Shown here: positions 1 through 7,752 of the stretch, piece by piece | How positions within the stretch are numbered: position 1 is the first letter of the stretch | How the letters are laid out: the number at the start of each line of letters is the position of its first letter | DNA from: Bacteroidales bacterium | GTDB lineage: Bacteria; Bacteroidota; Bacteroidia; Bacteroidales; UBA932 | Reading direction: 5' to 3' | Assembly: GCA_017509375.1 (NCBI GenBank) | Contig: JAFWPT010000362.1 | Span: 1 to 16,402 of the forward strand | DNA: 16,402 nt | Position numbers and translations under genes: made by a program | The notes under the pieces: generated by a model | Database searches by the model: none | What the model saw: the letters and a program-made list of their open reading frames with translations, nothing else | What the model was told of the DNA's origin: nothing

Positions 1-424
1 GCAGGTTGCGCACAAACGACACCCGTATGCTTCCGGGGCCCACGTCGCCCACGAAACCGTAGTCTTGCACCGTGCCGTCGGAAAGGGTGCGGGGGCCGCG
101 GCGGGAGGAGGTGATAACCCCTGCGTCGCAGCCGGAGAGGCCTATGGCATCGCAGCCTATACGCTGCAGCTTGGCCACCACCAACTTGTTGTACCAGCCG
201 GCATAGACCATAGTCACTGCCTGCAGGGTAGCGGAATCTGTGACCCTGCGGCCCTCTATCTTGAGCTCCGGAATACCCAGGGCCGCCTGCACCCGGGACG
301 CCAGCACATTGCCTCCGTGGACCAGCACTTTGGAGCCGGCAAGAGCTACGAAATCACGGCAGAAGCCATCCAGGGCCGCTTCGTCGTCCAGGATGCGGCC
401 ACCTATCTTCACTACTGTTATCAT
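1..424 (-). CDS. argB: Acetyl/succinyl-glutamate kinase ArgB, N-terminal 141 residues (cut by window edge)
   Basis: Amino-acid kinase family enzyme that phosphorylates the gamma-carboxylate of N-acylglutamate, the second step of arginine synthesis. I translated the reverse strand from the ATG at 424-422; the frame stays open to base 1, so the C-terminal half lies outside the window. Visible family signatures are the N-terminal VVKIGG (K6 corresponds to the phosphate-binding lysine), LVHGG at residues 34-38, GRRVTD (58-63), TMVYAG...NK (71-80), GLSGCD (95-100) and DYGFVGDV (121-128). Its start overlaps the argF' stop by 4 bases (ATGA), implying translational coupling. The usual third glycine of the HGGG loop is Asn39 here. 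Given the succinylornithine-type argF' next door, the substrate may be N-succinylglutamate; that is inference. Family assignment is firm. Confidence 0.93.
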   Translation of the reverse strand, partial: MITVVKIGGRILDDEAALDGFCRDFVALAGSKVLVHGGNVLASRVQAALGIPELKIEGRRVTDSATLQAVTMVYAGWYNKLVVAKLQRIGCDAIGLSGCDAGVITSSRRGPRTLSDGTVQDYGFVGDVGPGSIRVSFVRNL

Positions 425-1383
425 AAGCTTTCAAGCATTCGTTTCATTACCACCTGGGCGGAAATCTCACGGTTGGCGGCTTCCGGAATCACCAGGCTGC
501 GGGGGGAGTCTATCACCTCGTCGCTCACTATCATATTGCGGCGCACAGGCAGGCAATGCATGAAGTATGCGTCGTTCGTGACGGCCATCTGGCGGGCGCT
601 CACAGTCCAACTGCGGTCTGTGCTGAGTATTTTGCCGTACTGCTCCGGACGAGTGACTCCGGGGCAGCTCCAATTCTTGGCATAAACGAAATCGGCCCCC
701 TCGAAAGCCTTCAGCTGGTCGTATTCTATGCGGGCTCCGGCAGTGAAGCGGGGGTCCAGTTCGTAGCCCTCCGGATGGGTAATCACCAGCTCGTAGCCGG
801 CCGCCACCATCCATTCCGCAAACGAATCGGGAACCGCCTGGGGCAGGGCCTTGGGGTGGGGAGCCCAGCTCAGCACCACCCGCGGCTTCTCCGTACGCTT
901 GTATTCCTCTATGGTAATGAGGTCCGCAAATGCCTGGCAGGGGTGCACGGTGGCCGATTCCAGGCTGATTACCGGCTTGCCTGAGTATTGTACGAACTGC
1001 TGCAAAATGGTCTCTGCGTAATCTGCTGCGCGGTCTGTGAGCCCGGCGAAGGAACGCACCCCAATGATGTCGCAGTAGCTGGCCATCACCGGGATAGCTT
1101 CTCTCAGATGCTCGCTTTTGTCGCCGTCCATCACCACCCCCAGCTCCGTCTCCAGCTTCCAGCTGTCCTGGCCTACGTTGAGCACTATGGCGTTCATCCC
1201 AAGGTTCTGGGCAGCCTTCTGGCTGCTCAGGCGGGTGCGGAGGCTGTTGTTGAAGAATACCAGCAGTGCTGTCTTGTTGCAGCCCAGGGCCTTCCAGGCG
1301 AAGCGGTCGGCCTTCACCGCAGCCGCTTCCTTCAAAGCCAGCTGTAAGTCGCCAATATCGTTTGCGTAAAAAAACTGTTTCAT
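421..1383 (-). CDS. argF': N-succinylornithine carbamoyltransferase (ArgF'-type)
   Basis: Transfers the carbamoyl group of carbamoyl phosphate to N-acylated ornithine, giving N-acylcitrulline in the cytoplasm. The 320-residue product matches the Bacteroides fragilis succinylornithine transcarbamylase (SOTCase) from memory over its whole length. Visible motifs: SLRTR (47-51, carbamoyl-phosphate loop), MDGDKSEHL (85-93), HPCQ (147-150) and HCLPVRR (276-282). Residue 90 lies at the site shown to separate acetyl- from succinylornithine enzymes: Glu in the Xanthomonas acetylornithine enzyme, Pro in B. fragilis, Ser here. Substitution of that Glu by Ser was reported to convert the Xanthomonas enzyme to the succinyl substrate, so the serine supports SOTCase activity. 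It lies 12 bp after argD and overlaps argB by 4 bases. The family is certain; the acyl group is inferred. Confidence 0.95.
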   Translation of the reverse strand: MKQFFYANDIGDLQLALKEAAAVKADRFAWKALGCNKTALLVFFNNSLRTRLSSQKAAQNLGMNAIVLNVGQDSWKLETELGVVMDGDKSEHLREAIPVMASYCDIIGVRSFAGLTDRAADYAETILQQFVQYSGKPVISLESATVHPCQAFADLITIEEYKRTEKPRVVLSWAPHPKALPQAVPDSFAEWMVAAGYELVITHPEGYELDPRFTAGARIEYDQLKAFEGADFVYAKNWSCPGVTRPEQYGKILSTDRSWTVSARQMAVTNDAYFMHCLPVRRNMIVSDEVIDSPRSLVIPEAANREISAQVVMKRMLESL

Positions 1384-1395
1384 CTTCGTAACAAC

Positions 1396-2538
1396 TTAGC
1401 ACTTAGGTGAAAATGCGGCAAAGAACCGGTCAGCTTCCGCTTTCGTCAGGCACAGCGGAGGCAACAGGCGCACCATATTCTTGCCGGCCACTCCGGTAAA
1501 GATATGCTTGTCGTATAGCAAAGCACGGCGCAGCGGACCGACCTCACCGTCGAACTCGATGCCTATCATGAGGCCGCGGCCGCGGACATCGGCAATCCGG
1601 GGACTGCCGTTCCAGCCGGCTGCCAGCTCCCGCAGGCCGGAGAGCAAATACTCCCCCACCTTCGCAGCATTATCTATAAGATGCTCATCTTCAATAATAT
1701 CTAGCACGGCCAGAGCGCAGGCGCAGGCCAGGTAGTTACCACCGAAGGTAGTGCCCAGCATTCCCTTCACCGCCTTGAATTCCGGAGAAATAAGTATGCC
1801 TCCGCAGGGGAAGCCGTTGGCAATTCCCTTGCCCATGCTGATGATGCCCGGACGCACTCCCGCCCACTGATGGGCGAAGAATCTGCCGGTCCGGCCGTAG
1901 CCGCTCTGCACCTCGTCCAGGATAAGCACGGAGCCGTACTGACGGCACAGGCGCTCGAGCCCTTGAAGGAATTCGGCGGATGGAATGTGTATGCCGCCGC
2001 AGCCTTGTATGCCCTCCACGATCACTCCTGCCACATCGCCGCCGCGAAGAACTTTCTCCACGCCGTCCAGGTCACCCAGTTCGCAGAAACTCACCTTGTG
2101 GCAGGCGTTGAACGGAGAAACGATAGCGGGGTTGTCGGTGGCCGCCACGGCCCCTGAAGTGCGCCCGTGGAAACTCTTTCGGAAGGCCACTATACGGTCC
2201 CTGCCGGTGTGGAAGGAGGCCAGCTTCATGGCGTTCTCGTTCGATTCGGCGCCGCTGTTGTCCAGGAAGAGGCTGTAGTCCCCGTATCCGCTGGCTTCAC
2301 CCAGCCGCCGTGCCAGTTCCTCCTGCATGGGATTGCGTACGCTGTTGGAATAGAAGCCTATACGGCCTGCCTGCGCGCTGAGGGCGGAGACGTAACGGGG
2401 ATGCGAATGTCCCACGGATATCACCGCATGGCCGCCATAGAGGTCCAGGTACTCCGTGCCCGCCTCGTCCCAGAGCTTGCATCCGAAACCCCGCACCGGA
2501 GCCACGTCGAAAAGGGAATATACGTCGAACAGTTCCAT
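1396..2538 (-). CDS. argD: Acetyl/succinyl-ornithine aminotransferase ArgD
   Basis: Class III PLP-dependent aminotransferase of 380 residues that converts N-acylglutamate semialdehyde to N-acylornithine with glutamate as amino donor. Visible signatures: DNSGAESNENAMKLA (93-107, PLP phosphate loop), FHGRT (123-127), LILDEVQSGYGRTG (205-218, with the PLP-pyridine aspartate D208) and SMGKGIANGFPCGG (234-247, Schiff-base lysine K237), then TTFGGN (263-268). Length is slightly short of the usual ~400 but all core motifs are present. The start lies 1 bp after the argC stop, and the next gene starts 12 bp after its own stop, so it is an internal cistron of the arg operon. Related class III enzymes (GABA, succinylornithine catabolic AstC) share these motifs; the operon context decides for ArgD. 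Confidence 0.95.
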   Translation of the reverse strand: MELFDVYSLFDVAPVRGFGCKLWDEAGTEYLDLYGGHAVISVGHSHPRYVSALSAQAGRIGFYSNSVRNPMQEELARRLGEASGYGDYSLFLDNSGAESNENAMKLASFHTGRDRIVAFRKSFHGRTSGAVAATDNPAIVSPFNACHKVSFCELGDLDGVEKVLRGGDVAGVIVEGIQGCGGIHIPSAEFLQGLERLCRQYGSVLILDEVQSGYGRTGRFFAHQWAGVRPGIISMGKGIANGFPCGGILISPEFKAVKGMLGTTFGGNYLACACALAVLDIIEDEHLIDNAAKVGEYLLSGLRELAAGWNGSPRIADVRGRGLMIGIEFDGEVGPLRRALLYDKHIFTGVAGKNMVRLLPPLCLTKAEADRFFAAFSPKC

Positions 2539-2539
2539 G

Positions 2540-3499
2540 CTAAAACGCCGTTGCTTTAAGGTGCAGGCCGCAATCTTCCGGCAGTCCGCACATCAGGTTC
2601 ATATTCTGCACCGCCTGCCCTGAGGCTCCTTTGAGCAGGTTGTCGATTACCGAGCACACCACCAGCTTGCCGCCATGCTTCTCCAACTGCAGCAGGCACT
2701 TGTTGGTGCCGCACACCTGCTTGAGATCAACCGGTTCCGGACTCACGAAGCAGAAGGGGGCGTCCGCATAGTAATCTTCGAAAAGCTTGACCGCTTCAGG
2801 TCCTGAAAGAGGACAGGAGCAGCTCACGGCGGCGAAAATACCGCGAGGGAAGGGGCCGCGCAGCGGGATGAAGTCCACTTCCGGCTCGCTTCCGCTGAGC
2901 TTGCCGAGGTTGCGGCGAATCTCTTCAAGGTGCTGATGACTAAAGATTTTGTAGGCGGACACATTGTCGCTGCGCCAGCTGAAATGGGTGGTAGCGCCAG
3001 GTTTTACGCCGGCTCCTGTGGAACCGGTAATCGCCGTCACATTTATCTCCGGAGGGAGTATGCCGGCGGCGGCAAGGGGCAGCAAGGCAAGCTGTATGGC
3101 GGTAGCGAAGCAACCTGGATTGGCCACGCTCCCCGCTCCCTTGATGCGCTCGCGCTGCAACTCAGGCAGGCCGTACACGTAGCCGTCCGACCCGTCCCGG
3201 AAATCTTGAGCCAAGTCTATGACTTTCAGGCCTTCAGGCCTGGGCGTTGAAGCCCAGAACGCGCGGCTTGCCCCGTGGCCGGAACACAGGAAGAGCACAT
3301 CTATGCCGGCCAGGTCAAAGCTCTCGCAGAAGCGGAGCCGGGTGTCTCCGTAGATGCCTTCGTGGACCTCGCTCAGCAGCTTTCCGGCGCTGCTCGACGA
3401 GTGCACGAAACTCAACTCCGCCTCAGGATGGTTGAGCAGGATGCGTATAAGTTCGCCTGCGGTGTAACCGGCGCCGCCTATGATGCCTATCTTTATCAT
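2540..3499 (-). CDS. argC: N-acetyl/succinyl-gamma-glutamyl-phosphate reductase ArgC
   Basis: NADPH-dependent reductase of 319 residues that reduces N-acylglutamyl phosphate to the semialdehyde. The N-terminal Rossmann motif GIIGGAGYTAGELIRIL (5-21) is the ArgC fingerprint. SVANPGCFATAIQLALLPL (124-142) carries the catalytic cysteine C130, and GSTGAGVKPG is the conserved loop that follows. It has the usual short ArgC form, without the fused kinase of fungal enzymes. The gene sits 3 bp after argG and 1 bp before argD. The spacing makes it an obligate operon member, and I see no internal promoter. Confidence 0.96.
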   Translation of the reverse strand: MIKIGIIGGAGYTAGELIRILLNHPEAELSFVHSSSSAGKLLSEVHEGIYGDTRLRFCESFDLAGIDVLFLCSGHGASRAFWASTPRPEGLKVIDLAQDFRDGSDGYVYGLPELQRERIKGAGSVANPGCFATAIQLALLPLAAAGILPPEINVTAITGSTGAGVKPGATTHFSWRSDNVSAYKIFSHQHLEEIRRNLGKLSGSEPEVDFIPLRGPFPRGIFAAVSCSCPLSGPEAVKLFEDYYADAPFCFVSPEPVDLKQVCGTNKCLLQLEKHGGKLVVCSVIDNLLKGASGQAVQNMNLMCGLPEDCGLHLKATAF

Positions 3500-3502
3500 G
3501 AG

Positions 3503-4708
3503 CTAACGTTTCTCGTCGGGGTGCACGCTGTAGTATGCCCTCAGGGCGGTGGCGTTTACTTTGATGAAGCCCTTGGCATCTTCCGCGGTCCAGGCATTCG
3601 CGCCCTCGCCGTACTCACCCAACTTATTATGTACTAAATCGTTCGGAGTATCGCACCCGACGGTGGAGAAGCAATACGGGCGAAGCTCCAGGGTCACAGT
3701 GCCGCTGACGTTGCGCTGACTGCTCTCCAGCATCGCCTCTATATCTGCCATCACCGGCTCCAGGTACTGGCTCTCGTGCAGGAACATTCCGTACCAGTTG
3801 GCCACTTGGTCTTTCCAGTACTGCTGCCACTTGCTCAGGGTGAACTTTTCCAGGAACTTATGGGCAGCTATGATAAGCATGGGGGCGGCGGCCTCGAAGC
3901 CCACACGGCCCTTGATGCCGATAATTGTGTCTCCCACGTGCATGTCGCGCCCTATACCGTATGCGGAGCCTGTTTCCTCTACAGCCCTGATGGCGGCGAC
4001 CGGGTCGTCGTAGGTCTTGCCGTTCACGCTCTTCAGTTCGCCCTTTTCGAAGCCGAGGGAGAGGATTTCGCTGCCGGTCTTGCATACCTGCTTGAGGTAG
4101 GCCGATTCGGGCAGTCCCTGCCTGGAATCGAGAATCTCGCCGCCGCAGATGGATGTGCCCCACAAGCCCACGTTATAACTGTATTTGAGCTTCGCGAAGT
4201 CGGCCTTGAAGCCGTGGGCGTTCAGGTAGTCCACCTCTTCCTGGCGGGACAGGTTGCCGTCGCGGGTAAGGGTGATGATTTCCACCCCCGGGCAAAGCAC
4301 CAGGAAAGTCATATCGAAGCGGACCTGGTCGTTGCCTGCGCCGGTGGAGCCGTGAGCAATGGCATCCGCCCCAATTTCTTTGGCATATCTGGCTATTGCC
4401 GCCGCCTGGAATACCCTTTCGGAAGATACGGAAATGGGATAGGTGCCGTTGCGGAGCACATTGCCGTACACCATGTAACGCAGGCTCTTGCTGTAGTACT
4501 CCCCGGTCACGTCCAGGGTCACATACTTTGACGCGCCCAGCTTGTAGGCGTTTTCTTCGTTGGCCTTGAGCTGTGCGGGGCTGAATCCGCCAGTGTCGGC
4601 GCATGCCGCGTGCACTTCATATCCCTTTTCTTTAGCAAGGTACATTACGGTATAGGAGGTATCGAGGCCCCCGCTGAACGCCACTACTACTTTCTTTTTC
4701 TTGTCCAT
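3503..4708 (-). CDS. argG: Argininosuccinate synthase ArgG
   Basis: ATP-dependent ligase of 401 residues that joins citrulline and aspartate to form argininosuccinate. The N-terminal PP-loop AFSGGLDTSYTVMYL (residues 10-24), the adenylate-binding segment NGTYPISVSSERVFQAAA and AHGSTGAGNDQVRFD are diagnostic of ArgG. The chosen ATG puts the PP-loop at the normal distance from the N-terminus, after a short lysine run (MDKKKK). The start is 31 bp after the GNAT gene stop, and argC begins 3 bp after its own stop. ArgG works on free citrulline, so a deacylase is needed between ArgF' and ArgG; neither it nor argH is visible in this window and they may lie past the left edge. Confidence 0.97.
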   Translation of the reverse strand: MDKKKKVVVAFSGGLDTSYTVMYLAKEKGYEVHAACADTGGFSPAQLKANEENAYKLGASKYVTLDVTGEYYSKSLRYMVYGNVLRNGTYPISVSSERVFQAAAIARYAKEIGADAIAHGSTGAGNDQVRFDMTFLVLCPGVEIITLTRDGNLSRQEEVDYLNAHGFKADFAKLKYSYNVGLWGTSICGGEILDSRQGLPESAYLKQVCKTGSEILSLGFEKGELKSVNGKTYDDPVAAIRAVEETGSAYGIGRDMHVGDTIIGIKGRVGFEAAAPMLIIAAHKFLEKFTLSKWQQYWKDQVANWYGMFLHESQYLEPVMADIEAMLESSQRNVSGTVTLELRPYCFSTVGCDTPNDLVHNKLGEYGEGANAWTAEDAKGFIKVNATALRAYYSVHPDEKR

Positions 4709-4739
4709 ATAGTTTTTTCTTGTTTGCCGGAACGGAAAG

Positions 4740-5300
4740 CTATTCGCCCGGATGGTGTATTTCCAAATGCTCCTCGGGATCGTACAGCAGGCCGGTGCAA
4801 AGGCACATCCTGTAATCGTTCGCCTGCAGAATGTGAAAATTTCGGCAGCCTTCGCAGCCCTTCCAGAACTCCGGATCGTCCGTTAGTTCGGCGTAAGGCA
4901 CGGGACGGAAGCCGAATTCGTAATTCATCTTCATCACGGCCGCTCCTGTGGTGATAGAGAAAATCTTAGCCTGGGGGAAGAGCTTACGGGACAGGATAAA
5001 TGTCTGTTCCTTAATACGTTTAGCAATCCCCATACCGCGGAACTTATGAGCTACTATCAAGCCGGAATTAGCCACGAAGCTCTTGCCGCCCCAGGATTCA
5101 ATGTAGGAGAAACCTGCGAATTCACCGTCATCGGCAAGGGCGATAACGGCTTTCCCGGCGTTCATTTTCTCAATGATATACTCCGGACTGCGTTTAGCAA
5201 TACCTGTACGGCGCTCCAGCGAAGAGATGTAGATTTCCTCGCAAATCGCATCGGCATATTTTGCGTGGCTGCCGTCGGCCACTGTAACATTGATATTCAT
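4740..5300 (-). CDS. GNAT-family N-acyltransferase at head of arg operon (candidate N-acylglutamate synthase)
   Basis: GNAT acyltransferase of 186 residues. The acetyl-CoA pyrophosphate loop is at HKFRGMGIAKRI (Q/RxxGxG/A), preceded by the beta-4 segment FVANSGLIV and followed by a helix and the FSITTGAAVMKMNYEFGF segment typical of GNAT C-termini. The C-terminal stretch GCEGC...MCLCTG holds four cysteines as CxxC and CxC, which could bind a metal. I chose the ATG at 5300 because AGGAAAG lies directly upstream; the frame stays open to an ATG at 5378 but that extension looks like leader DNA. It is the first gene of the arg operon, 31 bp before argG, and no classical ArgA or ArgJ is visible, so it is a good candidate for acylation of glutamate. 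That role is inferred from position. Confidence 0.82.
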   Translation of the reverse strand: MNINVTVADGSHAKYADAICEEIYISSLERRTGIAKRSPEYIIEKMNAGKAVIALADDGEFAGFSYIESWGGKSFVANSGLIVAHKFRGMGIAKRIKEQTFILSRKLFPQAKIFSITTGAAVMKMNYEFGFRPVPYAELTDDPEFWKGCEGCRNFHILQANDYRMCLCTGLLYDPEEHLEIHHPGE

Positions 5301-5355
5301 CTTTCCTGTTTTTCGGAGCGTCAGCCGGAGGGAACTAAAAACCCTAATGGCAAGA

Positions 5356-5380
5356 CAAACCTGGATTGTCAATTGCAATT
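5356..5380 (-). promoter_or_regulatory. Possible arg operon promoter/operator region
   Basis: The 137-bp gap ahead of the GNAT gene holds a perfect 10-bp palindrome, AATTGCAATT, at 5371-5380. Next to it on the minus strand is CAGGTTTG (5356-5363), one mismatch from the Bacteroidota -7 box TAnnTTTG. That would start transcription about 50 bases before the ATG at 5300. A TTGACA sequence also overlaps the palindrome edge. I see no matching -33 TTTG. The palindrome could be an arginine-repressor site, but it does not match the E. coli ARG box I know, so the call is weak. Confidence 0.28.
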
Positions 5381-5437
5381 ATCTTGGTTGAAAACCGTAT
5401 TGAAAACAGAACAAACGGATTTCCGGAATGTGGAAGA

Positions 5438-6028
5438 TCAATACTCGTTCAGGGTAACCGGGAACTGATTGATGAGGTTGGCGCTTCCGAACAGGGCAGC
5501 GGCGTCCAGTGTCTCCTTCTTAGGATGTAAAATATTGATTTCCAGCTTACCATCGGGTATTTGGGATAATTCCATATCCCAAAACAAGCGGCCGATAATC
5601 TCATCGCCGTAACCTCTGGCCACAAAGTTTCTGGAGATAAAAAAGTTCAAGACCAGCTTATCCAGGTCCTGCAATCCGCCTGCGGGAAGCATATTTCCGG
5701 AGGACAAAATAGCCAGCATATTACCCATATCAAGCTTGGGAGATACCGGATGGGTAGAGCCGGAGGTCAATTCCTTAATAAATGACGCAAATTCTTTACT
5801 GTCATCCCTGGACGCCAGCACAAATTTGGGATTGCTGCCGTTGGAAAGATAGAAAAGCACTTTGCGGTCCTGGTCATTACGCACAAAGCTGTGAACGGCA
5901 TCTATCAATCCAGACAAAACAGTCCCGTCATCATCGTGAGCTATGTAGTACAGCTCCACGGTCCTGGATTGTGCCCTGGAAAGCAGCACGGAGCTTAACA
6001 GCAAAATGGTCAGGAAAAACTTTCTCAT
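5438..6028 (-). CDS. Exported protein of unknown function (196 aa)
   Basis: I do not recognise this family. The N-terminus is a clear signal peptide: MRKFF, a leucine-rich hydrophobic core, and an SRA-Q cleavage site near residue 19. The mature part alternates predicted strands and helices (VELYYIAHDDDG, KVLFYLSNG, LVLNFFIS, LEINILHP), which could suit a small alpha/beta domain, possibly von Willebrand A-like, but there is no clean MIDAS motif. There is no lipobox and no transmembrane segment after the signal, so the protein is probably periplasmic or secreted. It starts 41 bp after the upstream barrel gene on the same strand and is probably co-transcribed with it. The 137 bp downstream separate it from the arg operon. 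Confidence 0.75.
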   Translation of the reverse strand: MRKFFLTILLLSSVLLSRAQSRTVELYYIAHDDDGTVLSGLIDAVHSFVRNDQDRKVLFYLSNGSNPKFVLASRDDSKEFASFIKELTSGSTHPVSPKLDMGNMLAILSSGNMLPAGGLQDLDKLVLNFFISRNFVARGYGDEIIGRLFWDMELSQIPDGKLEINILHPKKETLDAAALFGSANLINQFPVTLNEY

Positions 6029-6069
6029 CGCAGTATAACTTCAAGTGTCTCAATAAACAACGCTAACTA

Positions 6070-7632
6070 TCAGAATTTGTACACGAAGCCCAGCTCGAGG
6101 ACGCCGGCAAGACCGCGCTTGATGGAGCGCAAGCTGCCGTTGAAATCGTGCACCTTCACATCTTCATACACCTCTCCGTTGAACCACGGGATTACAGGAT
6201 AAATCTGGTCCGTTTCATCGTACCACCAGGACGGCTCATAGTTCCTGAAGAGCTCGCTGCTGATGAAATTGCCTTTGGCACCGCCCACGCCGTACTCGAA
6301 GCCGGCCATAAAATAAAACATGCCATCGGGGATGATGTAATACTCAGCGCCCGCCTTCACGAACGCAGAGGGCGAAAGCAGATTGTAACCCGATGAATTC
6401 ACTCCGTAGCTGACCCGGTGAGGCTCCAGGAAATGCCTGGTCACATTGGTCCTTTCCGGCAAAGTAAACGAAAGCTTGTAGTTTTCCGAAGTGGAAAGCT
6501 TGGTGTAGAGTTTAAGACCGGCATCTGCAATCCCCTTTAACTCCTTTGTTATGCCGTATTCGAAGGAGGCGAAGTGGAGGGAAATCGCCAGGTCCGTGAA
6601 GCCGTAATTCTCCTTTGCACTGAGGCTGTACTCGCGGACATCAGGGAAAGAGTACGACACAGTTCCTTTTCCGGTGGTTTCGGAACTCTTGACGGTAAAC
6701 CAGCTGTGTGCGATTCCCAGACCTATCGCCGGGACATACTTGAACTTGTCATCCATCTTGAGGCTTATGCCGAAGTCAACCCCGGCTTCTATTCCCATGG
6801 ACTTGGGGTTCTTATGCACCGCGGTCACGGTATTTACCGTCAACGGATTGAATAACAATGAGGTATATGCCCTGGCACGGAACCTCTTCTGCTTCAGGGA
6901 GAAGCTCTCCATGCTGTAACAGCCTTTGCCCATCCTGGAATTGTGGGTCAATACGAAGTCATCGTCATCATAGGTAAAGGAGCCTCCGGGAGGGAGGACT
7001 GCATAACCGCTTTCGTTGAACACGAGAGGATAACCGTTGTAGAGCAGCTTGGGACCGAGCTCATCTTTCTTGTCCACGATTCTGAACGCCCCGCGGGGGA
7101 AAGTACAGGCCCGGTTCACACGGCCCTTTATCTTTTCAATGCGGAATACGGACTCGTCGGGCATCCATACACATTCCAGTACGATACGGAAGTCGCCGCC
7201 CATCATATCGGAAGCGGTAGAAAAGCTGTATCCGTCGTGGTCTTCATAATCCACGCTCTTGTCGAGTTCCACACTCGCATGCCAGACTCCGCCGAGAGAC
7301 TCGAAAGCACTCTTGCGAATATTCGAAATGCTCGCCGAACGGCGGGGAAGATCCTTCACGTAGTCCGCATAACGGCTCGCCGGAACCGTCTTGCCGAAAT
7401 CTTTGCTGGATATATAATCGCACCATACTCCGGCATCGGGCGAGACAAACAGGTCCAGGAAAGCATGGACGTCCGAACGCTGTTCCATTGCACAATAGCG
7501 CCCGTAATCTTCCGCAAGATCCAGAAGTCTATCGTTCATGCGCCATCTCTTGGAGGCGTCAAGGTCCTGAGCATGCAGGAGCGGCGAGACCAGTGTCAAG
7601 GCCGCAATAATCAAATACTTAGATATTCTCAT
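6070..7632 (-). CDS. Outer-membrane beta-barrel protein with NTF2-like N-terminal region (520 aa)
   Basis: No named family recognised. I placed the start at the ATG ending at 7632, because MRISKYLIIAALTLVSPLLHAQ is a good signal peptide with cleavage after HAQ; the 25 extra in-frame residues upstream are basic and unlike a leader. Residues about 25-165 (RMNDRLLDLAEDYGRYCA, a middle of helices and strands, ending FRIEKIKG) resemble an NTF2/SnoaL-like fold. A short beta-rich linker with a DDDD turn follows. Residues about 270-520 are alternating amphipathic strands rich in Gly, Tyr and Phe, ending GVLELGFVYKF. The terminal phenylalanine is the hallmark of BAM-assembled outer-membrane barrels. 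It precedes the small exported protein by 41 bp. Its function is unknown, and the NTF2-like call is moderate. Confidence 0.78.
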   Translation of the reverse strand: MRISKYLIIAALTLVSPLLHAQDLDASKRWRMNDRLLDLAEDYGRYCAMEQRSDVHAFLDLFVSPDAGVWCDYISSKDFGKTVPASRYADYVKDLPRRSASISNIRKSAFESLGGVWHASVELDKSVDYEDHDGYSFSTASDMMGGDFRIVLECVWMPDESVFRIEKIKGRVNRACTFPRGAFRIVDKKDELGPKLLYNGYPLVFNESGYAVLPPGGSFTYDDDDFVLTHNSRMGKGCYSMESFSLKQKRFRARAYTSLLFNPLTVNTVTAVHKNPKSMGIEAGVDFGISLKMDDKFKYVPAIGLGIAHSWFTVKSSETTGKGTVSYSFPDVREYSLSAKENYGFTDLAISLHFASFEYGITKELKGIADAGLKLYTKLSTSENYKLSFTLPERTNVTRHFLEPHRVSYGVNSSGYNLLSPSAFVKAGAEYYIIPDGMFYFMAGFEYGVGGAKGNFISSELFRNYEPSWWYDETDQIYPVIPWFNGEVYEDVKVHDFNGSLRSIKRGLAGVLELGFVYKF

Positions 7633-7711
7633 AACAACAACAGGCCAAATCCTCGCAGCCTTGAGCCAAGGTCCGCAAAACACCCTATATCGCCGCCACG
7701 TAGCCAAAATG

Positions 7712-7719
7712 CAAATTTA
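7712..7719 (-). promoter_or_regulatory. Putative Bacteroidota -7 box for the barrel-protein unit
   Basis: On the minus strand this reads TAAATTTG, an exact match to the Bacteroidota sigma-ABfr -7 consensus TAnnTTTG. It lies 80 bp upstream of the ATG at 7632, in a 185-bp gap where a promoter is expected because the upstream gene ends at 7818. No TTTG -33 element sits at the usual 19-21 bp spacing, only an A/T-rich stretch. Confidence 0.45.
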
Positions 7720-7752
7720 AGTATTTTTCACTAAAGATGCTTCTCCTTTCAG

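Noticed and set aside
3776..4531. Plus-strand open frame of 251 codons opposite argG
   Set aside because: Antisense shadow of an unambiguous argininosuccinate synthase; no domain, signal or ribosome-binding context.
5301..5378. Extended N-terminus of the GNAT protein from an ATG at 5378
   Set aside because: The ATG at 5300 has AGGAAAG directly upstream and begins at the normal GNAT start; the extra 26 residues overlap the likely promoter and palindrome.
7633..7707. 25-residue N-terminal extension of the barrel protein
   Set aside because: It would bury a good signal peptide (MRISKYL...HAQ) inside the protein and would run to within a few bases of the likely -7 box at 7712-7719.
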